A stretch of 64,000 nucleotides of DNA from Hyphobacterium marinum (GTDB lineage Bacteria > Pseudomonadota > Alphaproteobacteria > Caulobacterales > Maricaulaceae): contig NZ_JAZDRO010000001.1 of assembly GCF_036330325.1 (NCBI RefSeq), positions 806,001-870,000 of the forward strand, read 5' to 3'. Each line of letters begins with the position of its first letter. Position 1 is the first letter of the stretch. Positions 24,533 through 31,808 of the stretch are shown piece after piece. The translations under genes and the position numbers were made by a program. The notes under the pieces were generated by a model. That model saw only the letters and a list, made by a program, of their open reading frames with translations. It did not search any database and was not told the origin of the DNA.

Positions 24533-26304
24533 CTCTCGGACTCCTTGGCCCCGCCGGTCAGGCGTTTGACCAGCTTGTCGAACTGCGTCTCCACGCCCTG
24601 GCGGCGCATGATGATGTATTGCTGCAGCACCGACAGGAAGTTGTTCCACGCCCAGTAGATCACCAGGCCGGCCGCGAACGGTGCGAGGATGATGGTGAAC
24701 ATGATCGGCATGAAGGCGAAGATGCGCGCCTGCATCTTGTCGGGCGGCGGCGGGTTCAGCGCCTGCTGGGCCCACATCGTGACGCCCATGATCAGCGGCC
24801 AGGCACCAATGGCCAGGAAGCCGCCCAGGACCGGCCAGCCGGACGGGTCGAAGGGCAGGGCTCCGAAGAGATTCCACATATTCGTGGGGTCCGGGGCCGA
24901 CAGGTCCTGGATCCAGCCCGGGAAGGGCTGGTGACGCAGTTCCAGCGTGACAAAAATCGTCTTGTAGAGCGCGTAGAAGACCGGGATCTGCAACAATATA
25001 GGCAGACAACCGGCGAGCGGATTGACCTTTTCACGCTGGTAGAGCGCGATGATTTCCTGCTGCTGCTTCTGCTTGTCGTCGGCATGGCGCTCGCGGATCT
25101 CGGTCATCTTCGGCTGCAGGTTCTTCATCTTCGCCATCGAGACATAGGCCCGGTTGGCAATGGGGAAGAAGAGCAGCTTGACCAGAACTGTCACGGCCAA
25201 GATGGCGAAGCCGAAGCCGTAGGCACCGCCAAATACGCCCGCGAGCGTGTGCAGAAGCCAGAAATAGGGCCGGGTCAGGAACCAGAACATGCCCCAGTCA
25301 ATCGCCATGTCGAAACGCTGGATGCCGAGGTCTTCCTCGTAGGCCTGCAGCACGTCGGCCCGTTTCGCCCCGGCAAAGACACGCGATTGCGACGTCGTCG
25401 TCTCGCCCGGTGCCAGCTCGAGCGGCTGGGTCTGGTAGCTGGTCTGGAAGACGTCATCGCCCTGGCGCTCAATGCGCTGGATGGTGGCTTCGAACTCGAC
25501 CGACTGGTCGGGGATGACAGCGGTCATCCAGTATTTGCCGGTAATGCCGACCCAGCCGCCCACGCCATCGCGTTCGACCGGATCGTCGGCATCGACATTG
25601 TCGTACTTGCGGTCAGTCAGGCTGCCGCCGACCATGGCGATCGGGCCTTCATGCAGGATGAAGAAATTCGACAGGTCCGGCGGTTCGCCCAGCTGGCGCA
25701 CACGGCCATAGCGCGACAGGGTCGCGGCGGCCGAACCGGTATTGGTCACCGTGTCGGTTACGGTGAACATGTAATTCTCGTCGATTTCGATGCGGCGGCG
25801 GAAGGTTAGCCCGTCCGAACCGGCATATTCGAGAACGACCGGCGTATCCGGGGTCAGGCGATTGCCTTCCGCGAGCGTCCAGGTCGTTGTCGCGCCGGGA
25901 ACGTCGCGCGGACCGTTGGCACCGGCCGCCCAGCCATCATCGGCGAAATAGGCATGCTCGCTGCCACGCGGATTGAGCAGGACGACGGGCGAATCGTCCT
26001 CGATCGTTGTGCGGTGGCGCAACAGGCGCAGATCGTCGAACCGCGTTCCGGTCAGCGAAAAGGATCCGGCTACGGATGGCGCATCGATTTCAATCCGGGT
26101 TTCACTGGCCAGCGCCGTATCGCGATCGACCGCGACCTCGCTGACTGTCGTGTCAACACCACCGGTTGCGGCGATCTCGGCTTGTTGGGCCTCCAGTTCG
26201 GCGCGCTGGCGGCGGGCCGCCGGCTCCAGAACCAGGAATTGATAGATGAACATCACGCCGATCGCGATGGCGATCGCAATGATCATATTCTTGTTATCGC
26301 CCAT
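24529..26304 (-). CDS. yidC: Membrane protein insertase YidC
   Basis: YidC inserts and folds inner-membrane proteins, with or without SecYEG. The 591-residue protein has the N-terminal helix (MIIAIAIAIGVMFIYQFLVLEP), a large periplasmic beta-sandwich (about 60-360), and the five-helix insertase core from about residue 370. The core includes NRAYVSMAKMKNLQPKM and the hydrophilic groove region ALYQREKVNPLAGCLPILLQIP. The C-terminal helix ends in a basic tail. It is part of the rpmH-rnpA-yidC-engB unit; no yidD lies between rnpA and yidC. Confidence 0.97.
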   Translation of the reverse strand: MGDNKNMIIAIAIAIGVMFIYQFLVLEPAARRQRAELEAQQAEIAATGGVDTTVSEVAVDRDTALASETRIEIDAPSVAGSFSLTGTRFDDLRLLRHRTTIEDDSPVVLLNPRGSEHAYFADDGWAAGANGPRDVPGATTTWTLAEGNRLTPDTPVVLEYAGSDGLTFRRRIEIDENYMFTVTDTVTNTGSAAATLSRYGRVRQLGEPPDLSNFFILHEGPIAMVGGSLTDRKYDNVDADDPVERDGVGGWVGITGKYWMTAVIPDQSVEFEATIQRIERQGDDVFQTSYQTQPLELAPGETTTSQSRVFAGAKRADVLQAYEEDLGIQRFDMAIDWGMFWFLTRPYFWLLHTLAGVFGGAYGFGFAILAVTVLVKLLFFPIANRAYVSMAKMKNLQPKMTEIRERHADDKQKQQQEIIALYQREKVNPLAGCLPILLQIPVFYALYKTIFVTLELRHQPFPGWIQDLSAPDPTNMWNLFGALPFDPSGWPVLGGFLAIGAWPLIMGVTMWAQQALNPPPPDKMQARIFAFMPIMFTIILAPFAAGLVIYWAWNNFLSVLQQYIIMRRQGVETQFDKLVKRLTGGAKESES

Positions 26305-26710
26305 GGGCGCCCGGCCTCGTGTCTTGTGGTTCGTCGGTGCGCCCGCCGGATGCGGGCCGCGCGAGGGTTAACAGTGCGCTTTTCACATCGTCAAGCAGAT
26401 GCGGCCAGTCGCGTGCGCCCGTCGTGGCGCGGGCGATGAATACATAGTCGACACCGGCCTGTCCGTAGAGGGGCAATAGCAGCCGTGCCGCCTCGCGCAG
26501 GCGGCGCTTGGCGCGGTTGCGTTGGACTGCGCCGCCGATCTTTTTCGTGGCGGTAAATCCCGCGCGGCAGGAGTCAGCAGGCGCAAGGCCGGAACGGGCC
26601 TGCAGAACAAGGCCGGGACGAACCGCCTTTTTGCCTTTTGCGGCATGCAGGAATTCGCGGCGCACCGTTAGGCGGCCGACGGGAATGCCCTGTTTTTCCG
26701 TGGGTGTCAG
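26294..26710 (-). CDS. rnpA: Ribonuclease P protein component
   Basis: RnpA is the protein subunit of RNase P, which matures tRNA 5' ends. The RNP motif KKIGGAVQRNRAKRRLREA is diagnostic, preceded by GFTATKK and an N-terminal GRLTVRREFLHAAKGKK. No ATG, GTG or TTG precedes GRLTVRREF at a sensible distance: the first candidate is a CTG at 26710 overlapping the rpmH stop (CTGA), or an ATT in GIPVGRL. The coordinates use the CTG and are provisional. The gene overlaps yidC by 11 bases. Confidence 0.9.
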   Translation of the reverse strand: MTPTEKQGIPVGRLTVRREFLHAAKGKKAVRPGLVLQARSGLAPADSCRAGFTATKKIGGAVQRNRAKRRLREAARLLLPLYGQAGVDYVFIARATTGARDWPHLLDDVKSALLTLARPASGGRTDEPQDTRPGAHGR

Positions 26711-26841
26711 GCTGACAGCCGCTTGCGGCCCTTGGCGCGGCGGCGGGACAGAACCTGACGGCCAGCCTTGGTGGCCATGCGCGCGCGGAAACCGTGCCGG
26801 CGAGCGCGGACAAGGTTGGACGGTTGGAATGTACGTTTCAC
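26707..26841 (-). CDS. rpmH: 50S ribosomal protein L34
   Basis: This 44-residue gene begins with GTG at 26841. The translation is the canonical L34, from KRTFQPSNLVRARRHGFR through MATKAGRQVLSRRRAKGRKRLSA, rich in Arg and Lys. L34 sits on the 23S rRNA in the 50S subunit. It heads the rnpA-yidC-engB operon, as in most bacteria. A promoter-like sequence (TTGACG, 18 bp, TATGGA) lies 40-70 bases upstream. Its stop overlaps the likely rnpA start. Confidence 0.95.
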   Translation of the reverse strand: MKRTFQPSNLVRARRHGFRARMATKAGRQVLSRRRAKGRKRLSA

Positions 26842-26880
26842 GGGCGCGCTCCATCAGGCGTATTCGTAAGCGAGGCGCGG

Positions 26881-26910
26881 TCCATACGCGCTTCACTGCC
26901 CCCGCGTCAA
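26881..26910 (-). promoter_or_regulatory. Probable promoter of the rpmH operon
   Basis: On the minus strand TTGACG (26910-26905) and TATGGA (26886-26881) are 18 bp apart, about 40 bases before the rpmH GTG. Confidence 0.45.
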
Positions 26911-26971
26911 GACCGATATGCGCCTTGCCGCCACACCCCGGACAAGCTAAGCGCGACGGGTGTGACGGACC

Positions 26972-28414
26972 ATGACTGAATTAAAGTCGTCTCCACGTCC
27001 CGGAACGGGTGCGGCCGCGGCGCTGCGCGCGGCCCGGCGGGCGCTTCTGGAAAGCCTTCCCGGGCGGTTGCTGCTGTTCATCATCGTGTTCGCGATGATC
27101 GCCCAGCTGATCATTTTCCTGCCACTAGCGACGGCCTTCCGGAACAACTGGATCGCGGAACGCGCACAGGCCGCCCATATTGCCGCCCTGTCGGCCGACG
27201 TGGCGGGCGGCGCGGCCCCCAGTGATGCCGTCGTCCGCCAGCTTCTGACCGGCGCAGATGCCGTCGCCGTGGCGCGGTTTACCGAGGGCCGCAACGAGCT
27301 GGTCCTCTATGGCGGGCCGGTCGACGGCCCGCTGGTGACCCTCGACCGGCGCAGCGCGAACTGGGCGGGGGACGTGGCCGAAACCGCCGGGACATTCTTC
27401 GCGCCGTCCGGGCGCTATCTGCGGATCATCGCCGAGCCGCGCAGCGCACCCGGCGACGTGATGGACGTGATCGTCCCCGAAGCCCCGCTGAAGCGCGAAC
27501 TGGCGGCCTATTCTGCCGGCCTGTTCTGGTTGTCGGCCTTCATCGCGGTCGTCACCGGCGCGCTCATCTATGTGACGCTCTTCTATCTCTTCGTCCGGCC
27601 GATGCGGAAGCTGACGCGGGCGATGGCGCGCTTCCAGAAAGATCCGGAAAACCCGGCTCGCACCATCCGTCCTTCGGGACGGAGCGACGAGATCGGCACC
27701 GCCGAGATTGCGCTCGCCGAGCTTCAGACCGATGTGCGCCAGGCCCTGAAGCAGCGCGAGCGGCTGGCCTCGCTCGGGGCCGCTGTGGCGAAAATCAATC
27801 ACGACCTCCGGAATGTGCTGGCCAGTGCGCAGCTGGTGTCAGACCGGCTGGCGGCATCCGATGAACCCGCGACGCGGAAGATGGGCGAACGGCTGGTCCG
27901 CGCCATCGGACGGGGCATCCGCCTGTGCGAGGAGACGCTGCGCTTTGGACGCAGCGAGGAACGCCCGCCCGAGAAACGCGCCCTGTCACTGCGCCTCTCG
28001 CTGGAGGAAGCCGCTGCCGATGCCATGGCGGCGGAAGGCAGTGCGGTCTGGGTCAATGAGGTCGAGGCTGATCTGACGGTTCAGGCTGACCCCGACCAGG
28101 TCCACCGCATCTTCCTCAACCTCTTCCGTAATGCGCTCCAGGCGATGGACGGGCTGGGCGAGCCGGGCCGGCTGACGGTTGGTGCCCGGCGCGAGGGTGA
28201 AGCGGTCCGGATCGAGGTCGCCGATACCGGCACGGGTGTGCCCGACAAGGTTCGCGAACACCTGTTTGAACCCTTCTCCGGCTCGGCGCGGCGCGACGGC
28301 ACAGGGCTGGGCCTTGCTACCGCGCGCGAACTCGCCCGCGCCCATGGCGGTGATGTCGAACTGGTCTCAACCGGGCCCGGCGGGACGGTGTTTGCCGTCA
28401 GATTGGAGGGGTAG
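26972..28414 (+). CDS. Sensor histidine kinase (orphan)
   Basis: The 480-residue protein has two membrane helices (about 28-50 and 180-205) flanking a periplasmic sensor region, then a HAMP domain ending near DEIGTAEIALAEL. The HisKA H-box INHDLRNVLASAQLVSDRL follows (His near residue 277), then a HATPase_c domain with NLFRNALQAM (N box), ADTGTGVPD (G1) and DGTGLGLATA (G2). It should phosphorylate a response regulator. None is adjacent: the gene is divergent from rpmH and ends at a repeat region, so the partner and signal are unknown. Confidence 0.9.
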   Translation: MTELKSSPRPGTGAAAALRAARRALLESLPGRLLLFIIVFAMIAQLIIFLPLATAFRNNWIAERAQAAHIAALSADVAGGAAPSDAVVRQLLTGADAVAVARFTEGRNELVLYGGPVDGPLVTLDRRSANWAGDVAETAGTFFAPSGRYLRIIAEPRSAPGDVMDVIVPEAPLKRELAAYSAGLFWLSAFIAVVTGALIYVTLFYLFVRPMRKLTRAMARFQKDPENPARTIRPSGRSDEIGTAEIALAELQTDVRQALKQRERLASLGAAVAKINHDLRNVLASAQLVSDRLAASDEPATRKMGERLVRAIGRGIRLCEETLRFGRSEERPPEKRALSLRLSLEEAAADAMAAEGSAVWVNEVEADLTVQADPDQVHRIFLNLFRNALQAMDGLGEPGRLTVGARREGEAVRIEVADTGTGVPDKVREHLFEPFSGSARRDGTGLGLATARELARAHGGDVELVSTGPGGTVFAVRLEG

Positions 28415-28424
28415 ACATTGCTTC

Positions 28425-28493
28425 GCGTCATCACCCGCTTTGTGCGAGTGATCTCCTGTTTCGAGATGCCCCGAATAATTCGGGGCATGACGC
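28425..28493. repeat. Dispersed palindromic element, copy 2
   Basis: Same design as 17146-17217: outer GCGTCAT and ATGACGC (28487-28493). Hairpin one is TCACCCGC/GCGAGTGA (one mismatch) and hairpin two is ATGCCCCGAAT/ATTCGGGGCAT, perfect. Sixty-nine bases long. Confidence 0.75.
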
Positions 28494-28510
28494 TAATGGG
28501 AGCATCCTCC

Positions 28511-28655
28511 TTCCCCTTGATGGGGAAAGCCAGCCCTCGACTGGATCGGGGGTGGCTGACGCGCAGCGTCAGACGGAAGGGGTGGGTCACTCTTGACGTC
28601 TTCGTATCCCACCCTCTCCGCCCGCTTCGCGGACACCTCTCCCATCAAGGGAGAG
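28511..28655. repeat. Long palindromic repeat region in the 324 bp gap between the kinase and ggt
   Basis: No gene is seen in 28415-28738. Inside are hairpins TTCCCC/GGGGAA (28511-28527), CTGACGC/GCGTCAG (28556-28572) and CTCTCCC/GGGAGAG (28637-28655), and imperfect pairing of AGCCAGCCCTCGA with TCGGGGGTGGCT. The outer ends echo the fmt-truA element at 18216-18296. This looks like nested REP-type elements. Confidence 0.65.
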
Positions 28656-28692
28656 GAGGGGATGGCGTTTTCTATAACGAGTATATCTTCCT

Positions 28693-28729
28693 CATCCTTA
28701 GGTGCCCGCAAAGCGGGCCTCGAAGGATG
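28693..28729. repeat. Hairpin element CATCCTT/AAGGATG, possibly terminator for ggt
   Basis: CATCCTT (28693-28699) pairs with AAGGATG (28723-28729) and GCCCGC with GCGGGC inside, with a 3-base loop. It lies 9 bases from the ggt stop, so on the minus strand it could act as a terminator, but there is no T run. The shape also matches a class of REP elements common in alphaproteobacteria. Confidence 0.55.
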
Positions 28730-28738
28730 GGACACGAA

Positions 28739-30433
28739 TTACTCCAGCTGCCCAACAACACCCTCGCGCCGCGGATCGGCTCCGCCGTCAAGCGTGCCGT
28801 CGTCCAGCCGGCGGATGGCATGGAGGCCGGAGTTTTCGGAGCGGTTGGCGTCGAGCTGGAAGCCCTTGTCCGCCAGCGCCTCGAGTAGTTCGGCCGGATA
28901 GGTCTCCTCGACCCGCACGACATCGCCGCGCGCGACGACGTTCGGCAGTTCGATCGCGGCCTGGGGCGTCAGCCCCCAGTCGATGACGCCAACAATCGTC
29001 TTGGCAACATAGGCGATGATGGATGATCCGCCCGGCGAGCCGACACCCATGTAGAATTCGCCCTCGCCGTCGAGAATGATCGTGGGCGACATCGAGGAGC
29101 GCGGCACCTTGCCTGAACCCGGTGCGTTGGGATGAAGCCTGCCGTCCTCATCGCGCGGATCGAAGTTGAAGTCGGTCATCTGGTTATTGAGGAAAAACCC
29201 GCCCGCCATCCGGTTCGACCCGAAGAGGAATTCGACCGTCGCCGTCATTGAGACGACATTTCCGTGCGCATCGACGATAACGAAATGGCTGGTCCCGGGT
29301 ATGTCCGGCTCGCCGGCCGGGACATGGGGGATGGCCGTGTCGCGGTCGATCAGGGCCGCGCGGGCGGCGATATAGTCCTCGTCGAGCAGGGCACCGGGCG
29401 TCACGGTCATCGCTTCGGGTGCGGCGACATAGGCGTCGCGGTCAGCATAGGCGAGGCGGCTTGCCTCGATGAAGCGCCGCCAGCCCTCTTCCGTCTCCGG
29501 TCCGGTCGCCGCCATGTCATAGGGTTCGAGAAGCCCGAGGATCTGGTTGAGGGCGATCCCGCCCGAGGCTGGGGGCGGGGCGCTGCACACGTCATAGCCG
29601 CGATAGTCCCGGCAGATCGCCGCGCGCCGGACCGGCGTGTAGGCCGCAAGATCATCGAGCGTCATCGCGCCGGGCACATCACCGGCCCCGACGGCCGCCA
29701 CGATCTCGGCCGCCAGCGGGCCTTCATAGAAATTGCGCCAGTCCGCCGCGATGAGGCGCAGGCTCTCTGCATAGTCCGGATTGGCAAGGACATGGCCGAC
29801 GGGGAAAGCATTGCCATTTTCGTCAAAGAAATAGGCGCCGCTCGCCGGCAAGTCCTCGATGGGGCCAATCTGTTGCGCGCGCAGGATCAGCGAGTGCAGG
29901 CGCGGGCTGATCGCGAACCCGTCCTCGGCCAAGCGTTCCGCGAAGGTGAAATTCTCGGCCCAGTCGCGCGCGCCGTGATCTTCATGGGCCATGGCGAGCA
30001 TGGCGATGACACCCGGCACACCGACCGCGCGCCCGCTGGTCCACGCAGTGAGGAAGGGCAGGGGCTCGCCCTCTTCGTCCAGCCAAAGCGTCTCGTCAGC
30101 GGCCATCGGCGCGCGTTCGCGCCCGTCATAGACGGTGATCTCGCCGGTTGCCGCATCGCGGTAGAGCATGAAGGCCCCGCCGCCGAGGCCACTCGATTGC
30201 GGCTCGACGAGGCTCAAGACCGTCTGGACCGCGATGGCCGCGTCCATCGCATTGCCGCCATTGCGCAGGGCATCGAGACCGGCCTCGACCGCGTGCGGGT
30301 TGGCCGCCGCGACCATGGCTGTGTGTTCGGTCGCCGCGCCAGTCGGTGTGGGCGCAAGGGCCTCCTGAACCGCGCAGGCCGGGGCACCGGCGAGAAGGAA
30401 AAGAAGGCCGAGCCGGGAAAGGAAAGTCCGCAT
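28739..30433 (-). CDS. ggt: Gamma-glutamyltransferase (probable lipoprotein)
   Basis: GGT cleaves or transfers the gamma-glutamyl group of glutathione; the precursor self-cleaves into two subunits. The new N-terminal Thr of the small subunit lies in GTSHFVIVDAHGNVVSMTATV (near residue 380), with NNQMTDF and PRSSMSPTIILD also conserved. The N-terminus is a lipoprotein signal with lipobox LAGAPAC, and the start at 30433 places it correctly; upstream Met codons would add 13 residues. The product should be periplasmic or anchored. The gene is transcribed away from the neighbouring P1 peptidase, with 72 bases between the two starts. Confidence 0.93.
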   Translation of the reverse strand: MRTFLSRLGLLFLLAGAPACAVQEALAPTPTGAATEHTAMVAAANPHAVEAGLDALRNGGNAMDAAIAVQTVLSLVEPQSSGLGGGAFMLYRDAATGEITVYDGRERAPMAADETLWLDEEGEPLPFLTAWTSGRAVGVPGVIAMLAMAHEDHGARDWAENFTFAERLAEDGFAISPRLHSLILRAQQIGPIEDLPASGAYFFDENGNAFPVGHVLANPDYAESLRLIAADWRNFYEGPLAAEIVAAVGAGDVPGAMTLDDLAAYTPVRRAAICRDYRGYDVCSAPPPASGGIALNQILGLLEPYDMAATGPETEEGWRRFIEASRLAYADRDAYVAAPEAMTVTPGALLDEDYIAARAALIDRDTAIPHVPAGEPDIPGTSHFVIVDAHGNVVSMTATVEFLFGSNRMAGGFFLNNQMTDFNFDPRDEDGRLHPNAPGSGKVPRSSMSPTIILDGEGEFYMGVGSPGGSSIIAYVAKTIVGVIDWGLTPQAAIELPNVVARGDVVRVEETYPAELLEALADKGFQLDANRSENSGLHAIRRLDDGTLDGGADPRREGVVGQLE

Positions 30434-30505
30434 GTCTTGACGCTTGCTGGTAACGGAAGGGACAGTCACCATAACGTGGCGCGCGCGAAGGAAAAGAGGG
30501 CGAAG

Positions 30506-31492
30506 ATGGCGGCTCCCGGACGGACGAATTCACTCCTCGACGTGGACGGGATCGCAGTCGGTCAGGCCCATGACGCGACCGTGCGCACCGGTGTGACGGT
30601 GATCCTGCCCGAGACCCGAGCCGTCTGTAGCGCCGATGTGCGCGGTGGCGGGCCGGGCACGCGCGAGACCGACGCCCTCCAGCCCCACACGCTGGTCGAT
30701 GCGGTCGACGCGGTCGTGCTGTCGGGCGGCTCGTCCTGGGGGCTGGGTGCGGCCGACGCCGTGGCCGCCGCGCTGGGTGCGCGCGGGCGCGGGTTTTCCA
30801 TGCAGAACAAGCCGGGCGTGCCGGTCTCGCCGGTCGTGCCGTCGGCCATTCTCTATGATCTCACCAATGGCGGGGCGAAGGACTGGGGCGAGGCCCCGCC
30901 CTATGCACGGCTGGGGCGCGAAGCGCTCGACGCGTGTGGCGAACCCCTGTCGCTGGGCCGCGCCGGGGCCGGATATGGCGCGCTGGCGGGCAGTCTTCCC
31001 GGCGGGATCGGGTCGGCGAGTATCGTGACGGCAGACGGTTATACGGTCGCGGCCATCGTGGCGGTCAATTCGGTGGGATCGGTGCGTATTCCGGGCCGCG
31101 AGGCCTATTGGGCCCATGCGCTGGAAATTGGCGGTGAGTTCGGTGGCTACCGGCCGGAGGGCGGCGCATTCGACGCCGAGGACTGGGGCGACGCCAAGCT
31201 CAATCCCAACCCCGGCGAGAACACGACCGTGGCCCTGGTGGCGACCGACGCGGTCCTCACCTCAGCAGACGCCAAACGCTTGGCGATCATGGCGCAGACG
31301 GGCCTCGTACGCGCGATCCGGCCGGTTCACACGCCCTTTGACGGGGACACGGTTTTCGCGATGTCGACAGGGAAGAAACCGCTCGCCGACCCGGCTCCGC
31401 TGACCCTCACTCGGCTGGGCTCACTGGCTGCGGACTGCCTCGCCCGCGCTATCGCGCGCGGCGTCCACGAGGCGGCCTGCAGCGAGGTGTAA
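30506..31492 (+). CDS. P1-family peptidase (DmpA/NylC-like, self-cleaving)
   Basis: The 328-residue protein is a P1 (S58/DmpA) family member, an N-terminal-nucleophile hydrolase. The autocleavage site is best read as GENTTVALVATDA with Asn239-Thr240, the same pair as in 6-aminohexanoate-oligomer hydrolase NylC. The GGGPGTRETD, DAVVLSGGSSWGLGAADA and GAGYGALAGSLPGG motifs are typical. Enzymes of this group act as aminopeptidases or amidases on D-amino acid or nylon-type amides. The ATG has GAAAAGAGGG upstream. It is head to head with ggt. Confidence 0.87.
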   Translation: MAAPGRTNSLLDVDGIAVGQAHDATVRTGVTVILPETRAVCSADVRGGGPGTRETDALQPHTLVDAVDAVVLSGGSSWGLGAADAVAAALGARGRGFSMQNKPGVPVSPVVPSAILYDLTNGGAKDWGEAPPYARLGREALDACGEPLSLGRAGAGYGALAGSLPGGIGSASIVTADGYTVAAIVAVNSVGSVRIPGREAYWAHALEIGGEFGGYRPEGGAFDAEDWGDAKLNPNPGENTTVALVATDAVLTSADAKRLAIMAQTGLVRAIRPVHTPFDGDTVFAMSTGKKPLADPAPLTLTRLGSLAADCLARAIARGVHEAACSEV

Positions 31493-31511
31493 AAGGCGGC
31501 GTAACGCGCTC

Positions 31512-31540
31512 TTGCCAAGCCGGTATCACGCGGCTAGGTT
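31512..31540 (+). promoter_or_regulatory. Promoter of tRNA-Arg
   Basis: TTGCCA at 31512-31517, 17 bp, TAGGTT at 31535-31540; the tRNA starts about 50 bases downstream. Confidence 0.45.
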
Positions 31541-31591
31541 CCGCGCCTTCCCGCCGGGGCCTTGGCCCTTAATGGCGGGCCGATACGGCAG

Positions 31592-31668
31592 GCACCGGTA
31601 GCTCAGCTGGATAGAGCACCAGACTACGAATCTGGGGGTCGGGAGTTCGAATCTTCCCCGGTGCGCCA
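31592..31668 (+). tRNA. tRNA-Arg (anticodon ACG)
   Basis: A 77-base cloverleaf: acceptor GCACCGG pairs with CCGGTGC, D arm GCTC...GAGC, anticodon stem CCAGA/TCTGG with loop CTACGAA (anticodon ACG at 31626-31628), T arm GGAGTTCGAATCTTCC, and an encoded CCA after discriminator G. It reads CGN Arg codons, with A34 expected to be edited to inosine. The 3' end forms the left attachment-like repeat of the adjacent island. Confidence 0.97.
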
Positions 31669-31671
31669 TTC
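31654..31671. repeat. Left attachment-like repeat (attL) in the tRNA-Arg 3' end
   Basis: TTCCCCGGTGCGCCATTC, covering the T-arm end and CCA of the tRNA, is repeated exactly and in the same orientation at 49073-49090. The tRNA remains intact at this end. Confidence 0.85.
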
Positions 31672-31808
31672 TTTTCAATGGGATAGACGAAATCGCCCAG
31701 GGCCGAAATCGCGCTTTGGCACCAGCTTGGCACCACGCGCGCGCGAGACCTGCGTGACTGCGGGGAACCAACGCTGCGCTGGCGACCCTGGCGGACGGCG
31801 ATGGAACG

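Noticed and set aside
31672..31808. Integrase remnant next to the tRNA
   Set aside because: No R-H-R-Y motif or frame could be recognised in 137 bases; not reported as a pseudogene.
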